Source: Paratinospora sagittata
Taxonomy: Eukaryota; Streptophyta; Magnoliopsida; Ranunculales; Menispermaceae
Reading direction: 5' to 3'
DNA: 64,000 bases
NCBI GenBank assembly: GCA_035771175.1
Contig: CM069597.1
Span: 12,497,001-12,561,000, forward strand
Position 1 is the stretch's first letter; each line of letters starts with the position of its first letter. The notes below the pieces were generated by a model that worked only from the letters and a program-made list of their open reading frames with translations, was not told where the DNA came from and made no database searches. Positions 40,290-53,144 of the stretch are shown here, in pieces. A program made the position numbers and the translations under genes.

Positions 40290-41908
40290 TGTACACCCCG
40301 TAGATTTAATTAAATACATACGTTGACTTACGTGTATATCGAGATGTATAATAGGTGTATTTTATACGTAGGAGACAAATATATGCGTATATGAAAATAC
40401 ATGTTGTATCTAAGGGGTATAAGCAAATAAATCAAATTATTAAATGAATAATATAAGTTTTATTAGTTGAATGGGTCGGTTAATAAAATATGTGAAATGA
40501 ATTGATAATTAAATGATTTAATGAATTAACTAGTAAGATGAGTGGAGTAATGAAATGGAGTTGAATTAAATTGATTAAATTATGGGAGGAGTTGGTTAAT
40601 ATGTAGCATGAGGACCATGGAATCATTAAAAATCAAATGAGCACTGGAAGTTAAAACTAAGTGATTAAATGAGTACTATGAACTAGAAATTTACTATGGT
40701 GATATGAAATAATTATTTTCACCGTTCTTTGTCATGAAAATATTTAGATTAATTGTAGAAACAGTATTGGAGAGTTCTCGTATATGTATGAGACTCAAAT
40801 TGGGTTGAAATATCATATATGTGAATTGAAAAGTTAATATTAATTTGTGAATGTGGACAACACACAATTGAGTATGGGTTAAAGTGTAGTAATGATAGAT
40901 ATTATTTATTTATGTGTGCTCTGCTAGAATTGTGATTGAATTATGTTCAATTGTCTTGTGTACAGAAATTAGGTTGAAATTTGTAGCTGGATTAGTGAAT
41001 GATTGGTGTTGGAATGGTGATTTGGGAGTGTTCGAATGGATAGCTTGTACTGGAATATGTAGAGAATATTGGGTTAGAAAATGTTTGGCAAATCATTGTA
41101 AGTATATTTCTTGATTTTGGTTCTTGTATGACATTGTATTATATGAAATGTTTAACTGTAAGCATGTTATATACGTAAATGCATTGTATTTTATTGATCA
41201 TTCAAAATGATTTTGACATTTGGAGTATGCGAGACGTGCGAAGGTAGATCACACATAATGTCATTTTGTTAGGAATTAGATTCGGATGAGTGTTATGCGT
41301 AACCTCATTGTCAGTAGGTCTGTCCTAACAAGGATTTTAGATCGTTGAAATGATTGTGAATTGAGTAATGTGAGGTTCGAGCGTAGGCTTCTTATCAGTG
41401 CATAATAAGGAGTTCGTACCCACTTCATTATGAGAAGGAGGGAGATTGTGGTTTTAGTTGAAAATGATGCATTGTTTCTTGAAAAATCATGAAATTTATA
41501 TTGCTGACATGTACGTTATCTTTGTTGAATAATGCATGTGTGTTTCATAAATGTTTTGAATGATTTAAAATGTCATGTTTCCCTAAATGCACATAATTGT
41601 CATATCAAGAGATGTATTCACTGAGCTTGTTGTTTGCTCACTCCATTTCCTTCAATATTTCAGGTATAAAATCAAAGGGAAAAAGAAAAGCACGAGAGTA
41701 GATATGTGATTTAGATTTTTACTTGGTTGATGTACGTATATGCGAAGGAAATAGATTATATTTTCTTTATTTTCATATATATATTATCACATAGATAGGT
41801 TGTATGGGAACATGGATCTTGGTTTGATAATTTGGGTTATGAAATGCATGTGATATTGGGAGGATTATTTATTGTGGAATGAATGACATGAATGGATATT
41901 GTGGATGA

Positions 41909-41971
<63 letters not shown>

Positions 41972-42168
41972 TTGATTTGTGGTATATCAGGGAAAAGTGT
42001 GAAATGTCCATTTTATGGGGAGATGCTGTCAAAATTTTTAAAAATTTTGGGAATTATTGTGAATGTCCGTTGAGGCTGACAATGTAATGTATACTATATA
42101 TGAGTATGTATAGTGCATAGTACACTGTGTCGGTCATAACATCAGCTTACGTCTGGGGCGTTGTGACA
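40290..42168 (+). mobile_element. Solo LTR (gypsy family B) inside integrase
   Basis: It starts TGTACACCCCGTAG at 40290 and ends GGGGCGTTGTGACA at 42168, flanked by a perfect 5-bp duplication GGATC (40285-40289 and 42169-42173). Removing it rejoins the minus-strand integrase (RFYMWDDP-LLFKR). It belongs to the same LTR family as 420-3135 and 50278-51335. There is no internal region. It carries a long AT microsatellite (41911-41968). Confidence 0.95.
41911..41968. repeat. (AT)n microsatellite in solo LTR
   Basis: An uninterrupted AT run of about 58 bp. The two related LTRs carry AT tracts at the same place, directly next to the CAAATCAAAT / ATTTGATTTG word. Confidence 0.95.
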
Positions 42169-42173
42169 GGATC

Positions 42174-44255
42174 ATCCCACATATAGAATCTCGCATCATG
42201 TAGAAATTTCTTTTTCTTAGCATGAGACAAATCCGGAGGCAACACTCTACTAGGCTTGTAGTTGACATAGTCCACGAACTAAGGGAGCTTGACCTCCACC
42301 CCCATAGAGTTGTTCATCTGGAAAGAGTTCTTGAATTGGGCAATCATCTCCTTTTCTTTCATGTTGCAATCTCGATATGTGATCTGCCACAACATTTTCG
42401 CTTCCTTTCTTGTCCTTGATTTCAAGGTCAAACTCTTGGAGTAACAAGATCCATCTAATCAATTGAAGCTTGGCATCTTTCTTGGAAAACAAGTACCAGA
42501 TAGTTGCATTATCGGTTTAGATAATCACTTTTGACCAAATGATGTAAGAACAGAACTTGTCGCAAGCAAACACAACCGCAAATAGTTCCTTCTCCGTTTT
42601 TGTGTAATTTTCTTGGGCATCATCGAGAGTACGACTTGCATAATAAATTGCCTGAAACAACTTCTCCCTTTTTTGGCCAAGATTTGCTCCAATAACATGG
42701 TCGCTCGCATCACACATGATCTCAAAAGGCTCTTCCCAATTAGGTACTACCATAATAGGAGCAAAAAAAAGGGCTTGCTTGAGATGTTCAAATGCCTTCA
42801 CACATTCTTCATTGAATACAAAAGGTGCATCCTTTTTAAGTAGATGGCAAAGAGGCTTGGTTATCTTGGAAAAGTCCTTGATAAACCTTCTATAGAAGCC
42901 TGCATGTCCCAAGAAGCTTTGAATTCCCTTGACATTTGTTGGGTAAGTGAGCTTCTCAATGGCCACTATCTTGGCTTTATCAACCTTTAACCCATTTGAA
43001 GATACTTTATGGCCAAGTACAATCCCCTCTTGGACTATGAAATGACATTTCTCCCAATTGAGTACCAAGTTCTTATCTTCACATTTTTGCAAGACCAAAG
43101 TAAGATTTTTCAAACAATGATCAAATGAAGAGCCAAAGATTGAGAAGTCATCCATGAATACCTCCATAATGTTCTCCACCATGTTAGCAAAGATAGCCAT
43201 CATACACTTCTGAGAGGTTGCTAGAGCATTACACAAATTAAATGACATTCTTCTGAAGGCAAATGTACCATAAGGACAAGTGAAGGTAGTCTTTTCTTGG
43301 TCTTCTGGAGCTATTGCAATCTGATTGTAGCCTGAGTACCCATGAAGAAAACAATAGAACTGAAAGTTTGCTAGCCTGCCTAGCATCTAGTCAATGAAAA
43401 GAAGGTGAAAATGATCCTTCCTAGTAGACTTATTCAACTTTCTGTAGTCAATACAAACTCTCCATCCAGTTACTATCCTTGTAAAGATCAACTCATCATT
43501 ATCATTTTTCACCACTGTGATGCTACCCTTCTTTGGTACAACCTGAACTGGACTCACCCATGAACTGTCAGAGATGGCATAGATGATCCTTGCCTTTAGC
43601 CATCTAAGGATTTCTGCTTTCACAATTTCCTTTATAGTTGGGTTTAGTCTACTTTGATGCTCCACTGTAGGCTTGTACAACTCTTCCATCAGAATCTTGT
43701 GCATGCAAATTGTAGGGCTTATACCCTTGATATCTACAATGGACCATCTAATGGCAGACTTGTGCTCTCTCAAGATTCTTAAAAGTTTATCTTCTTGTGT
43801 CTGGGATAGGGATGAGGAAATGATCACTGGAAGAGTAGACTTGGCCCCCCAAAATGCATATCTCAGATGATCTGGCAATGGCTTCAATTCTGGTGCAGGA
43901 ATACTTAATTCCTGTGAAGAAGCCACGTCTTCAATGCTCTCGATTTTGGCTTGTGGAAATTCTTCAATAGCCGCTTCAAGAGCCAATAGATAGTACTTGT
44001 CCTCTTCATTTGTCACCACATTTTCTGAATTAGAATGAACAATACATATCTCTAATCGTTCAATCAGACTCATCTCCATTTTAAATTCATGAATACAACG
44101 CCCAAAATATCAATCCTATGACAAGAGCTTTTCTTCTGGAAATTTCAAGGTCTTGTATATGTTGAAGACCACTTCTTCATCGTTAACTCTCAATGTGAGC
44201 TCTCTTTTATGAACATCGATCAATGCATGCCCTGTGGCAAGGAATGGTGTAACGC
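42174..44255 (-). pseudogene. Athila/Tat-like protease end, RT and RNase H
   Basis: From the N-side: PFLATGHALIDVHKRELTLR (end of protease), LPDHLRYAFWGAKSTLPVII, a linker, then WRVCIDYRKLNKSTRKDHF with an in-frame stop at 43387-43389. RT continues GYSGYNQIAIAPEDQEKTTF, CPYGTFAFRRMSFNLCNA, the catalytic VFMDDFSIFG (FMDD), and GIQSFLGHAGFYRRFIKDFS. RNase H follows: FEIMCDASDHVIGANLG, AIYYASRTLDDAQENYTKTE, KELFAVVFACDKF and [20 protein letters not shown]. Two further stops lie near 42520. The element is truncated at 44255 inside protease by an LTR beginning TGTAACGC. Confidence 0.9.
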
Positions 44256-44640
44256 TCGTACCTTAGGATGATGTCATCTTGACCATAGAGTACCCAGATA
44301 CGCGTATATGTGTGTATTTGTACGTGTTTCGACTCCGTAGGTCCATGTATTGTGCCCGAATGGGCGGAAAGATATTAGAAATGAGTTCGAAACGCATTTT
44401 TACATAGAAATCGATTGATTATACGCGAAATTCCGATATGTATTGATCGAATAGCGGAAAGATGAAAAATCTGAAAAACCTGAAACGCGTTTCACCCTAG
44501 CCGAGAGGCTTCCAAGCCAAAACAATTCCTGAAACGCGTTCCAGGTCACTAAAATGCATTTCAGCTGGGTAAAATGAAAAAAATGAGACCTTTTTGTGTG
44601 GGCCCCACTTGTGTCTTGGCTTGCTATATCTTATCTTTTA
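44256..44640 (+). repeat. 5' fragment of gypsy family A LTR
   Basis: It starts TGTAACGCTCGTACCTTAGG and then ATGATGTCATCTTGACC, matching the minus reading of the solo LTR at 3611-6352. It interrupts the protease of the Athila/Tat-like element. Only about 385 bp remain before LARD-family sequence. Repeated GAAACGCGTTTC-like words occur at 44485-44550. Confidence 0.7.
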
Positions 44641-45101
44641 TCAAATTTGCAGTGACTGGTTAGTCACTGGGCAAGAACAAGTGTTGCTCGAAGTTGTAAC
44701 GGTTATCTCACACCCGAAAGTTGAAAAATGGTCATTTCACACCCGGAAGCTGAGAAACGGTCTTCTCACACCCGTAAGTTGAGAAACGGTAGTTCTCACA
44801 CTCGTAAGTTGAGAAACGGTAATTCTCACACCTGTAAGTTGAGAAAGTGTACCAGTTTGATCTTCACCCGTAAGAAGGTCTATAGTAAAGTTTGAACAAA
44901 TCCTAACTGAGGAGGTTAGGTAGTGGATGTAGGCGCGGCCGAACCACTATAAATCTTGCTTGTACTGTCTCATTTACATTTGTTGTGTTTGATTGCTATA
45001 CTTTATTTAATCTGCTTTCATTATTTCGCACAATTTTAAGAAAGGTTAAAAATCTGCTAAGTGTCCAATTCACCCCCTTCTTGGACATATTTGGGCCAAC
45101 A
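44640..45101 (+). repeat. LARD-family LTR 3' fragment with 30-bp tandem
   Basis: It contains five consecutive units of about 28-31 bp like CTCACACCCGTAAGTTGAGA (44700-44850), the GAGGTTAGGTAGTGGATGTA segment, and ends TTCTTGGACATATTTGGGCC then AACA at 45101, the family 3' end. The 5' part of the LTR is missing. Confidence 0.75.
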
Positions 45102-45332
45102 ACTGTTAAGTCCGTCGAGAAACACGCTTCTCTCCTTAGGGAGCATGCTTCTTGTTGCCCAAAAAATAAATTTTGTTGTATTTTTTGAAAATTCTAGAGA
45201 AGTATGCTCTCGGGTGTTCACCAATGGAGCACGCTTTTCCCTAAGGAGGACGCTTTTTGAAGCTCCAGGTTAAAAATTCTCTAAGTATTACGTTTTGAAT
45301 GCTATGATTAGGGTCCGGGTACATCTGCCACA
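45102..45332. other. Unassigned mosaic DNA with GGACGCT/AGCATGCTT words
   Basis: A short piece between two LTR fragments with repeated words of the type TTAGGGAGCATGCTTC and AAGGAGGACGCTTTTTG, related in style to the LARD-family inverted-repeat arrays. Nothing coding. Confidence 0.4.
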
Positions 45333-45451
45333 CTACTAAACACACATTCACCCTATTTTAAGGCCATGTACATACGTATACACATACAAATATGCCTAAC
45401 AATACGTATAAGTCAACGTACAGGCTTGACTCGTAGGTACGAGGCGTTACA
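45333..45451 (-). repeat. 3' LTR remnant of chromovirus relic 2
   Basis: On minus it starts TGTAACGCCTCGTACC at 45451, next to the PPT TAAGTTAGGGAGAT. It aligns with the remnant at 54856-54975 over its whole 110-120 bp. A further LTR portion is not present. Confidence 0.65.
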
Positions 45452-48364
45452 ATCTCCCTAACTTAAAGGATTTCATCCTCGAAATTTAAATCAAGCAATA
45501 TACCTCAAGTGGTGAATAGATCTGGAAATTGCTCCCACATTTGATCCTCTCTCTCCTTAGTTTACTCTTCATTATCATGAAACTTCTATTTGATCCTAAC
45601 CAGTAGAGTCTGCTTGTTCCTGTGTTTCTGAACTCTTCTGGCTACAATCTGAATTGGCTATTCTAGATATGACGTGTCCTCCCTAACTTGTAATTGGGTT
45701 ACATCCAAGGCATGAGTGGGATATGGATGATATTTCCTCAGCATAGATCCGTGAAAAACATTATGAACACCAACCAAGTGTAATGGTAAAGAAAATTGGT
45801 AAGCTAACTGACCTATCCTCTCAAGGATCTCAAATGCTCCCACAAATAGCGGTGCGAGCTTTCTTTTAATCCCAAATCTCATCTGGCCTTTCATTAGATA
45901 AACCTTTAACAGAGCCTGGTCTCCCACTGAAAACTCTAACGGTTCATGCCTCTTGTCAAAATAGTTCTTTTGACGATCTTGGGCTGTTTTCAATTTCTAT
46001 CTAATATGTTTAATCTTTTTTGTGTGATCCATAATAACAACTAGCCCAGATAACTGTGACTCTCTAACTTCATACCAGAAAGTAGGAGATCTATAAGGTC
46101 TACAGTATAGAGTCTCGAAGGGTGCCATGCCAATATTAGCCTGGTAACTATTATTGTACGTAAATTCACATAGATGAAGATATTCTCCCCAATTCCCAAT
46201 TCCTACCAAACTCCAATATACAGGATCTGAGCATATCCTCTAGCATCTGTATTACCCTCTCAGTCTGACCATCAGTCTGTGGGTGGAATGTCGTATTGTG
46301 ACGGAGATGAGTCCCAAATCAAGTTTGCATTGAATGCCAAAACCTCGATGTAAATCTCGAATCTCAGTCTGACACAATAGATATGGGAACCCCATGTAAT
46401 CTCACTATCTCTCGTATATACAATCTGCTCAGTCTGTCAACAGAGTCTCTGGTGTTCATCAAAAGAAAGTGAGCAGACTTAGTCAGCCTATCAATGATAA
46501 CCCAGATGGCATCGTATCTATACTGAGATATGGGTAATCCTGTAATAAAATCTATAGTAAAATGCTCTCATTTCCATTCTGGAATAGATAATGGTTGCAT
46601 TTATCCACCAAGTCTTCGTTGTTCAGCCTTAACCTGCTGACATACTCCACATTTTCGAACATACTCTGCTATATCATTCTTCATCCCATGCCACCAAATT
46701 GTTCTTTTCTTGTCATGATACATTTTGGTTGATCTTGGGTGAATAGTATATTGAGATCTATGTGTTGTCTGGAGTAATTCAGCCATCAACTCATAATTGA
46801 CAAGAACCCATAATCTCCCCTAAAATCATAATACACCATTTGAATCTCATTGTTAATCAACTTGTTCAGCTTTGTCAACCTATGCATTATACATATCGAA
46901 ATCAGGATCATGCTACTACAGATCCTTGATCTTTTGAATATGAGTATCTGTAAGTTGTATATGCATCTGAGCACAAATATCGACATGCGAGGCAATAGAG
47001 AGTACACTCATCATTGTAGCTCTCTCAAGCAGTCGCCACTCATGGGCCATCTGACAAGCCACCACACCGCTCTTTGTATGTTTCGTACTGAGTGCATCAA
47101 CAACTACATTGACCTTCCCAGGATGATACTTCAATGTGAATTCATAATCCTTCAAGAATTCTAGCCATCTTCTTTGCCTCATATTCAACTCTTTCTGGTC
47201 AAACAAATATTTAAGACTCTTATGATCTAAAAATATTGTGAACTTCTTACCATAGAGATAATGCCTCCATAGTTTTAATGCAAAGACAACTGCAGCCAGT
47301 TCTAAATCATGCATAAGGTAATTCTTTTCATGCACCTTCAATTGTCTAGATGCATAAGCTACCATTCTACCCTCCTGCATCAACACACAACCAAAATCGG
47401 AATGTGATGCATCTGTATAGATCACCAACTCTTTTCCAGGTTCTGGAAGTACTAACACTGGTGCAGTAGTCAATTTTTTTTCAGCTCTGTAAATACCTCT
47501 ACACAAGCTACAATCCACACAAAAGGTACGTTCTTCTGAGTCAACCTAATAAGTAGTACAACCAATTTAGAAAATCCTTCCACAAACTTTTTGTAATAAC
47601 CAGCTAAACCTAAAAAACTTCAAATTTCTGTCACTGTGGTCGGTCTTGGCCAATTTATAATTGCCTCCACCTTGGTAGAATCAACATATATTCCATATGC
47701 ACTCATCACATGCCTAAGAAATTTCATTTTAGTTATCCTAAACTCACACTTACTGAGCTTGGCATACAACCTATGCCCTCTCAGTGTCTGTAGTGTGATT
47801 CTGAGGTGTTGCTTATGCTCCTCTCAAGTCTTGGAATAAACCAGAATATCGTCAATGAAGACAACAATAAACTGATCCAGATATGGCTTAAATACCCTTT
47901 GCATCAAATCCATAAACATGGTAGGTGCATTGATCAAACCAAAGGGCATCACCAGGAATTCATAATGTCCATATCTTGCCTAAATGTAGTTTTCAGAATA
48001 TCCTCTTCCCTAATCCTCAACTTATGGTACCCAGATCGCATATCAATCTTCAAAAAGAACTTGGCCCCATTTTGCTGATTAAACAAATCATCAATACGTG
48101 GTAGGGGATATTTATTCTTTACTGTCACCTTGTTCAACTGATAGTAGTCTAGACACAGACGTAAGCTACCATCTTTCTTTTTCACAAATAAAACGGGTGC
48201 TTCCTAAGGGGATATACTAGGTGTAATAAACCCTTTCTCCATCAACTTATCAAGCTGCACCTTGAGTTCTTGCAACTCTTTTGGCGCCATTTTATATGGA
48301 GGAATAGAGATAGGTTTTGTGCTGGGCATCAGTTTTATAATGAAGTATATATCCTGTTTAGGTC
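45452..48364 (-). pseudogene. Chromovirus 2 RT (main part), RNase H, integrase, chromodomain
   Basis: From the N-side: [56 protein letters not shown] and [20 protein letters not shown], a frameshift, then [11 protein letters not shown] (catalytic FIDD) and SFLGLAGYYKKFVEGFS. RNase H follows: [40 protein letters not shown] and [20 protein letters not shown]. The integrase HHCC finger is at 46601-46789 (CGVCQQVKAEQ), then DRLTKSAHFLLMNTRD, HPQTDGQTERVIQMLEDMLR, NIGMAPFETLYCRPYRSPTF and LVGVHNVFHGSMLRKYH, with a chromodomain-like tail near 45500-45660. Several stops and frameshifts make it inactive. The RT N-terminus continues at 53145 beyond a nest of solo LTRs. Confidence 0.9.
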
Positions 48365-49719
48365 ATAATTGTTGGCCCAAGTGGGGGTCTCCACTTAGCA
48401 TTCTCCTAAGTGTTTTGATGCTAACAAACAATATGTAATTTGGTGCTAATATTTGAACTAAGTATGCTTCAGCACCATAAGCGAAAGAGAGTCAATACAA
48501 GATCAAAGTACTTCAAGTCCCTCAAACAAAGGATCAAAGCGAAGGATCAACAACATTCAAAGCATGGACAACTTGAAGGAAAGAGGAAATTATGAGGTTT
48601 AGAGTATTTGTGTGTCTAGAATTAGGATATAGCTTTCCTTGGTTAGTTTGCTCAACTTCTATCTTACATATCATGCATGCATTAGATTTTGTCTAAAATG
48701 ATTTTCAAATGTTCAAACATGCTTGGCTTATGTTCGCTAACTATTTCAAACTTGTTTGAATCATATTTGCATTTGTTTTAATCAAAATCACATTTCTACA
48801 AAGTTTTTCAAAATAATCAAGATTGTTTTGATTTTCATCAAAATCTTGTTTGATTATTTAATCGTTGATTTCAAAGTGCTTTAACCATCAAACTAAATCT
48901 ATTTCAATCACATTTTGATGACCCAATAAGCCCATAAATTTAGAATTTTGAAATATTATGGCAACCCAAGTTTTTACACTCAAAGTATGCCCAAATAAAC
49001 TTAAATCCTTTAAAAATGTTTGATAGCTTTTTCCGATGGGGTTGGAAATATTTCCAATGGATCCGAAACGATCTTTCCATAAAATTTAAGCTATTATATG
49101 TCTGTATTTGGTTTAGGATAGGTCAGGAAACGAATTACGAAAACTCTAGTGCACTAAACAGTGCGGTAGTTCGCTATTGACCCCGTTTTTCTACAATAGC
49201 GAGCTATTGAAGAGCTATAGTTGTTATGGGTTTTCTGGGTGCGTCTCCAATGGCCGAAAACTTAGTTTTTGTCCCCCTAACGGCTATATCTTGGTCTCCA
49301 ACGACTAGTACTCATTCCTAATCTATAAATACACCTTCTCTAGCCATTTTAATCAAGGGAGAACAAAAGAGAGACAAAAATGTGAGTGCATTGAATGATT
49401 TCCCAAAATTAAACCATTTCTCACGTTTTGAAAGCCCTAGAGGAAAATGTTGGAAATCGAATGAGTTGATTTCAAAACTTGCATTTCGTGCATGATTTAA
49501 AGCTATTGGCCCAGGTATGTCCAAGAGAGAGGTGAATTTGACACTTAGACAGTTTAAAATTAATTACAATGGCAAAATTAAAGTGCGAAAATTAAACAAA
49601 TATGCACAGTCAATTTATAGTGGTTTGGCTACTTGCCTACGTCCACTATCTAACCTCCTCAGTTAGGATTTTGAACCTTATCACTAAGGGTTTCTCTTAC
49701 AGGTGAGAATCAAACCGTT

Positions 49720-49910
49720 ACACCTTTTCTCAACTTGCAGGTATGAGAACAATCGTTACACTACTCAACTTGCAGGCTTGAGACCAACCTATCCCAACTT
49801 ACGGGTGTGAGACAAACCTAAGCTTTCTCAACTCACGGGTGTGAGAACTACCCTTTCTCAACTTACGGGTGTGAGAAGATCGTTTCTCAACTGATGGGTG
49901 TGAGAAGACC
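49720..49910. repeat. Tandem of about 28-bp units in LTR
   Basis: Six or seven units of the type TTTCTCAACTTACGGGTGTG, AGAA, separated by short variable spacers. It is the reverse-complement form of the tandem at 44700-44850 and 63420-63600. Confidence 0.8.
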
Positions 49911-50277
49911 TAACCTTGTTGAATGTAAGAATATCAACTCAGTAGTTTATCTAACTACTGTTACAACCTCGATACAATATACAGGATATGAAATTGAGTA
50001 CAACTGTATCATATGAACTATCTCTCAAATTTCTCTTTCAGCAAGAATGATATAAGCTAAAACAGTGCTGAACAATTTGAGTAAAAACAGTTCAAATTCT
50101 CAAATGGATTTTTAGATAAAGATATAAATTTAGCTCAGTATGAAAATCATTTGAATACGTAAAGTTTCAAAGAAAACTCTTTGAAAGCAAAATAACTTAA
50201 ACTTTTTCTCAATCAGATAAAAATTCGACTAACTTTCAAAAGTGTTTTGGCTCAAAGAATTTTCAGTAGTCTTAACA

Positions 50278-50474
50278 TGTCACGACGCCCCTGACATAGC
50301 CTGACGTCATGACCGGCACAATATACTATTCACTCTACATACCCGTATACAGTAGATAATATACTGTCAACCTTCACATAGTCTCACAATCCTTCCCAAA
50401 CTTTTCTGAAATTTCGGCGGCATTTCCCCATAAAATGGACATTTCACAAAACCTGATATACCACAAATCAAATC

Positions 50475-50511
<37 letters not shown>

Positions 50512-51335
50512 CATTCACAATGTCAACCATTCAGTTATCATATATAACCATTCCGTCCATGATAATCCAAAATACCACCATTGCCATTCATTAATCAAAC
50601 ATTCCATTGTCCAATTATATATATCATCGCCAAATATCTTAACAATCCAAAATAACCATTGATATCTTATTTTCCCAAAATAACCCCTCTAGATGGTAAT
50701 ACACATATAATATGTGTGATAATTATATACATATCAAAATAAATAAAACATGTAACCACTTCCTCCAAAGCATACGTACATCAACAACGCTATGTCCTAG
50801 TCACGGGCTGATCTCTCTCAAATTTTTCCTTTTCCTTTTGCTTTTGTACCTGAAATGGTGAAGGAAATGGGGTGAACAAACAACAGCTCAGTGAATATAG
50901 CTCTTGACATGACAATAGCATGCATTTAGGGAAACATGGCATATCAAATCGTTTAAATTAAAATATCTCAAAAACACATATGCAACATTCATCAAAAGAA
51001 TATATATGCACACAATATATAGTTTATGCTCATTCAATAAACCAGTGCACAGTTTCATAAAAAAATTACCATCTCCCTCCTTTAAAGCAAGAGAGCGGGT
51101 CTAACCCTTGTATGGCCGTTACAAGGTAGCCACAGCTATACACTCAATCCACATGAGGAATACTCGTGTTATAAATCGATTTCTATTTAAAATCACATTC
51201 CGGACTCACTTTTGACATTTTCAAGTTCATTTGACCCATGTACACATGGCTTTAAAGGTACTTATACGTGTATTATACTCTTCAGTGTACGTATAAGTCA
51301 ACCAAATATATTGATTAAAAGCACGGGGTGTTACA
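50278..51335 (-). mobile_element. Solo LTR (gypsy family B), innermost of the nest
   Basis: It has TGTCACGACGCCCC at 50278 and ACGGGGTGTTACA ending at 51335, and a perfect 5-bp duplication TAACA (50273-50277 and 51336-51340). It is related to 420-3135 and 40290-42168 but shorter (1058 bp), with an internal deletion around 51180. It carries an AT microsatellite (50477-50510) and a TGACGTCA at 50302-50309. Confidence 0.93.
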
Positions 51336-51639
51336 TAACAGGTTGTTAAGTGCTTGTATATATAGACTTGTAGAGATGAAGTTGTTGTTCATTTGAATTT
51401 GAATTTCAAATATGAACGTTTACTCACAACAGCTAGAATATATCACGAAAGTGGCAACTGCACATTTTATGAACATTCTGCTTTTCTCTAGATACATGAA
51501 TAAGGAAACTTTAAGAGACGTGGTTCATGAATCTGAGAATATCTCTAACAAATACAAAAAGTTGTTCTGAAAAGGTGGCAGAAAGGATGTACGTGTTAGA
51601 ACAACAAAAGTATTATTTTTGTTGTTTTGTTCTTTTGAG

Positions 51640-52170
51640 GGCGCTTATAGAGCATAAGCGTCCTGCCGAACATTAAAGTGAGGGCGCTTCTAAGTCGTAA
51701 GTGTCCTGACTTATTTTGACGATTAAACAACTTAAATTATGAAGGCGCTACTCGATAGTTAGCGTCCTGCTTTATTTTAAAACATTAAACGCACAAGGGC
51801 GCTACTCACAAGTAAGCGTCTTGAATATTTTAAAACAATCTTAAGACAATATTAAGTGCGCCGAAGGACAATAAGCGACCTGAAAGTTATTAAGTTGATT
51901 CTAAGGATGAGAGCGTTCCCATACAAGTAACGTCTTGATAGTTTATTCGACTTATAACTATCAGCGTCCTTAAAGATAGAAATAAAATAAAAACTAAGAT
52001 AACTTTCAGCTAGTTGAAACTAAGTCTGCGCGTTCTGACACTTTCAAAGGTTGACTAAAGGAAGGTCGCTACTTACAAGTAAGCGTCCCTATGAATAAGT
52101 TCAATTCAACCTTGAGCGTCTTAATATTTTATTAGCGTCCTGACTCATCAAGTCCAGGAGGACGCTGCTA
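51640..52170. repeat. Array of short inverted-repeat units in LTR
   Basis: Units such as GAGGGCGCTTATAGAGCATA then AGCGTCCTG repeat about every 60-75 bp with variable loops. They are the counterpart of the array at 12050-12700 in the LARD-like element. Confidence 0.65.
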
Positions 52171-53144
52171 AAACATTATCTTCCTGAAAGACTTTGGAAA
52201 ATAGTTTTGACTCGCGATTAAAAATACGATGAATGTGAATAAAAACTTGGTAAATTTCAAATTATTATAGATAAGTTAAATCATTTGAAATACCTTAAAG
52301 CGTATGATCAAAATACGAAAATGATTAAATCTTGCTGAGAGCAAATTGATCGATAGACTTTACATTCTAAGTGCTGAAGGACTTGGAACTTTACTTGTGA
52401 TGTTCAAAAGGCTTGTGAGCTCAGTTCCTTGATCTTGATTTTTGATAAATCTGAAACACTTGACAAGATCATTAGATACACAGATTGGAGATATTTGGAA
52501 TCATCAAAACATTCATGTCATGGGGTACATTGAGATAACAAACGCATCCTCAAATTTGTTTTTATGAGCAATCTTACGCAAGGAAGAAAAAATCTATGAT
52601 TGTAAGATCTCTCTTCTCGTGAGCTTAAATTCCATATCTTGTATTTGAGTATTTATATTTTGAGTTTCATTTGTATTTGTTCTATTCACTTAGAAAAAAC
52701 ATTATAAATATTGTACTTAGTCTTTTTGGTTTATTTCTAGTTGAAATAAACCAAGTAAAGTGGTTCTTCCTTAGCCCACGAAAAGGATACCGACTTTTCT
52801 TTGCCCTTGAAAAAGGAACTAGTAGTTTGTCTTTAGCCCGTGAAAAAGATAGGTTTGTCTTGAACCTTGAAAAAGACGTTGTAACGGTTTGGTTCACACC
52901 CTTGAAGTGAACCCGGTATAGTGGAATATTAGAGTCTATTTCTTTAGGCATGAAGGTAGGAAAGGGATTTTTCTGAACCACGTAAAACTCATTGTGCCCT
53001 CTTTATTTTTGTACTTTACATTCATGGACTTTGATTTTTAAAGCATTTACTTGTATCATCTTAAAGATTCCACTAAAGAACTTAGAAAATTTCAAAACTG
53101 GCCATTACACCCAATTCGCCCCCTCTTGGGTGTCTATCAGTAAT

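Larger units (their letters stand above)
49504..52540 (-). mobile_element. LARD-family solo LTR, second shell of the nest
   Basis: On minus it ends TTGGACATACCTGGGCCAAT at 49504 and starts TGTTATCTCAATGTACCC at 52540. The flanks AAAGC (49499-49503) and AACGC (52541-52545) agree in 4 of 5. It carries the CTCAACTTACGGGTGTGAGA tandem (49720-49910) and the GGGCGCT/AGCGTCC array (51640-52170), and is itself interrupted at 50278-51335. Confidence 0.75.
48370..53139 (+). mobile_element. LARD-family solo LTR, outer shell of a nest
   Basis: The left half 48370-49503 starts TGTTGGCCCAAGTGGG and the right half 52541-53139 ends CCTCTTGGGTGTCTATCA. It is flanked by ATAAT (48365-48369) and GTAAT (53140-53144), 4 of 5 identical. 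Removing it rejoins the chromovirus RT (DDLLGL-PKQDIYF). It is split by the solo LTR at 49504-52540. The right half has repeats of the type CCTTGAAAAAGGA/CCGTGAAAAAGATA (52775-52880), the local version of the family tandem. Confidence 0.75.

Noticed and set aside
42222..42419. Plus-strand ORF over the RNase H region
   Set aside because: Shadow of the minus-strand Athila/Tat-like pol gene.
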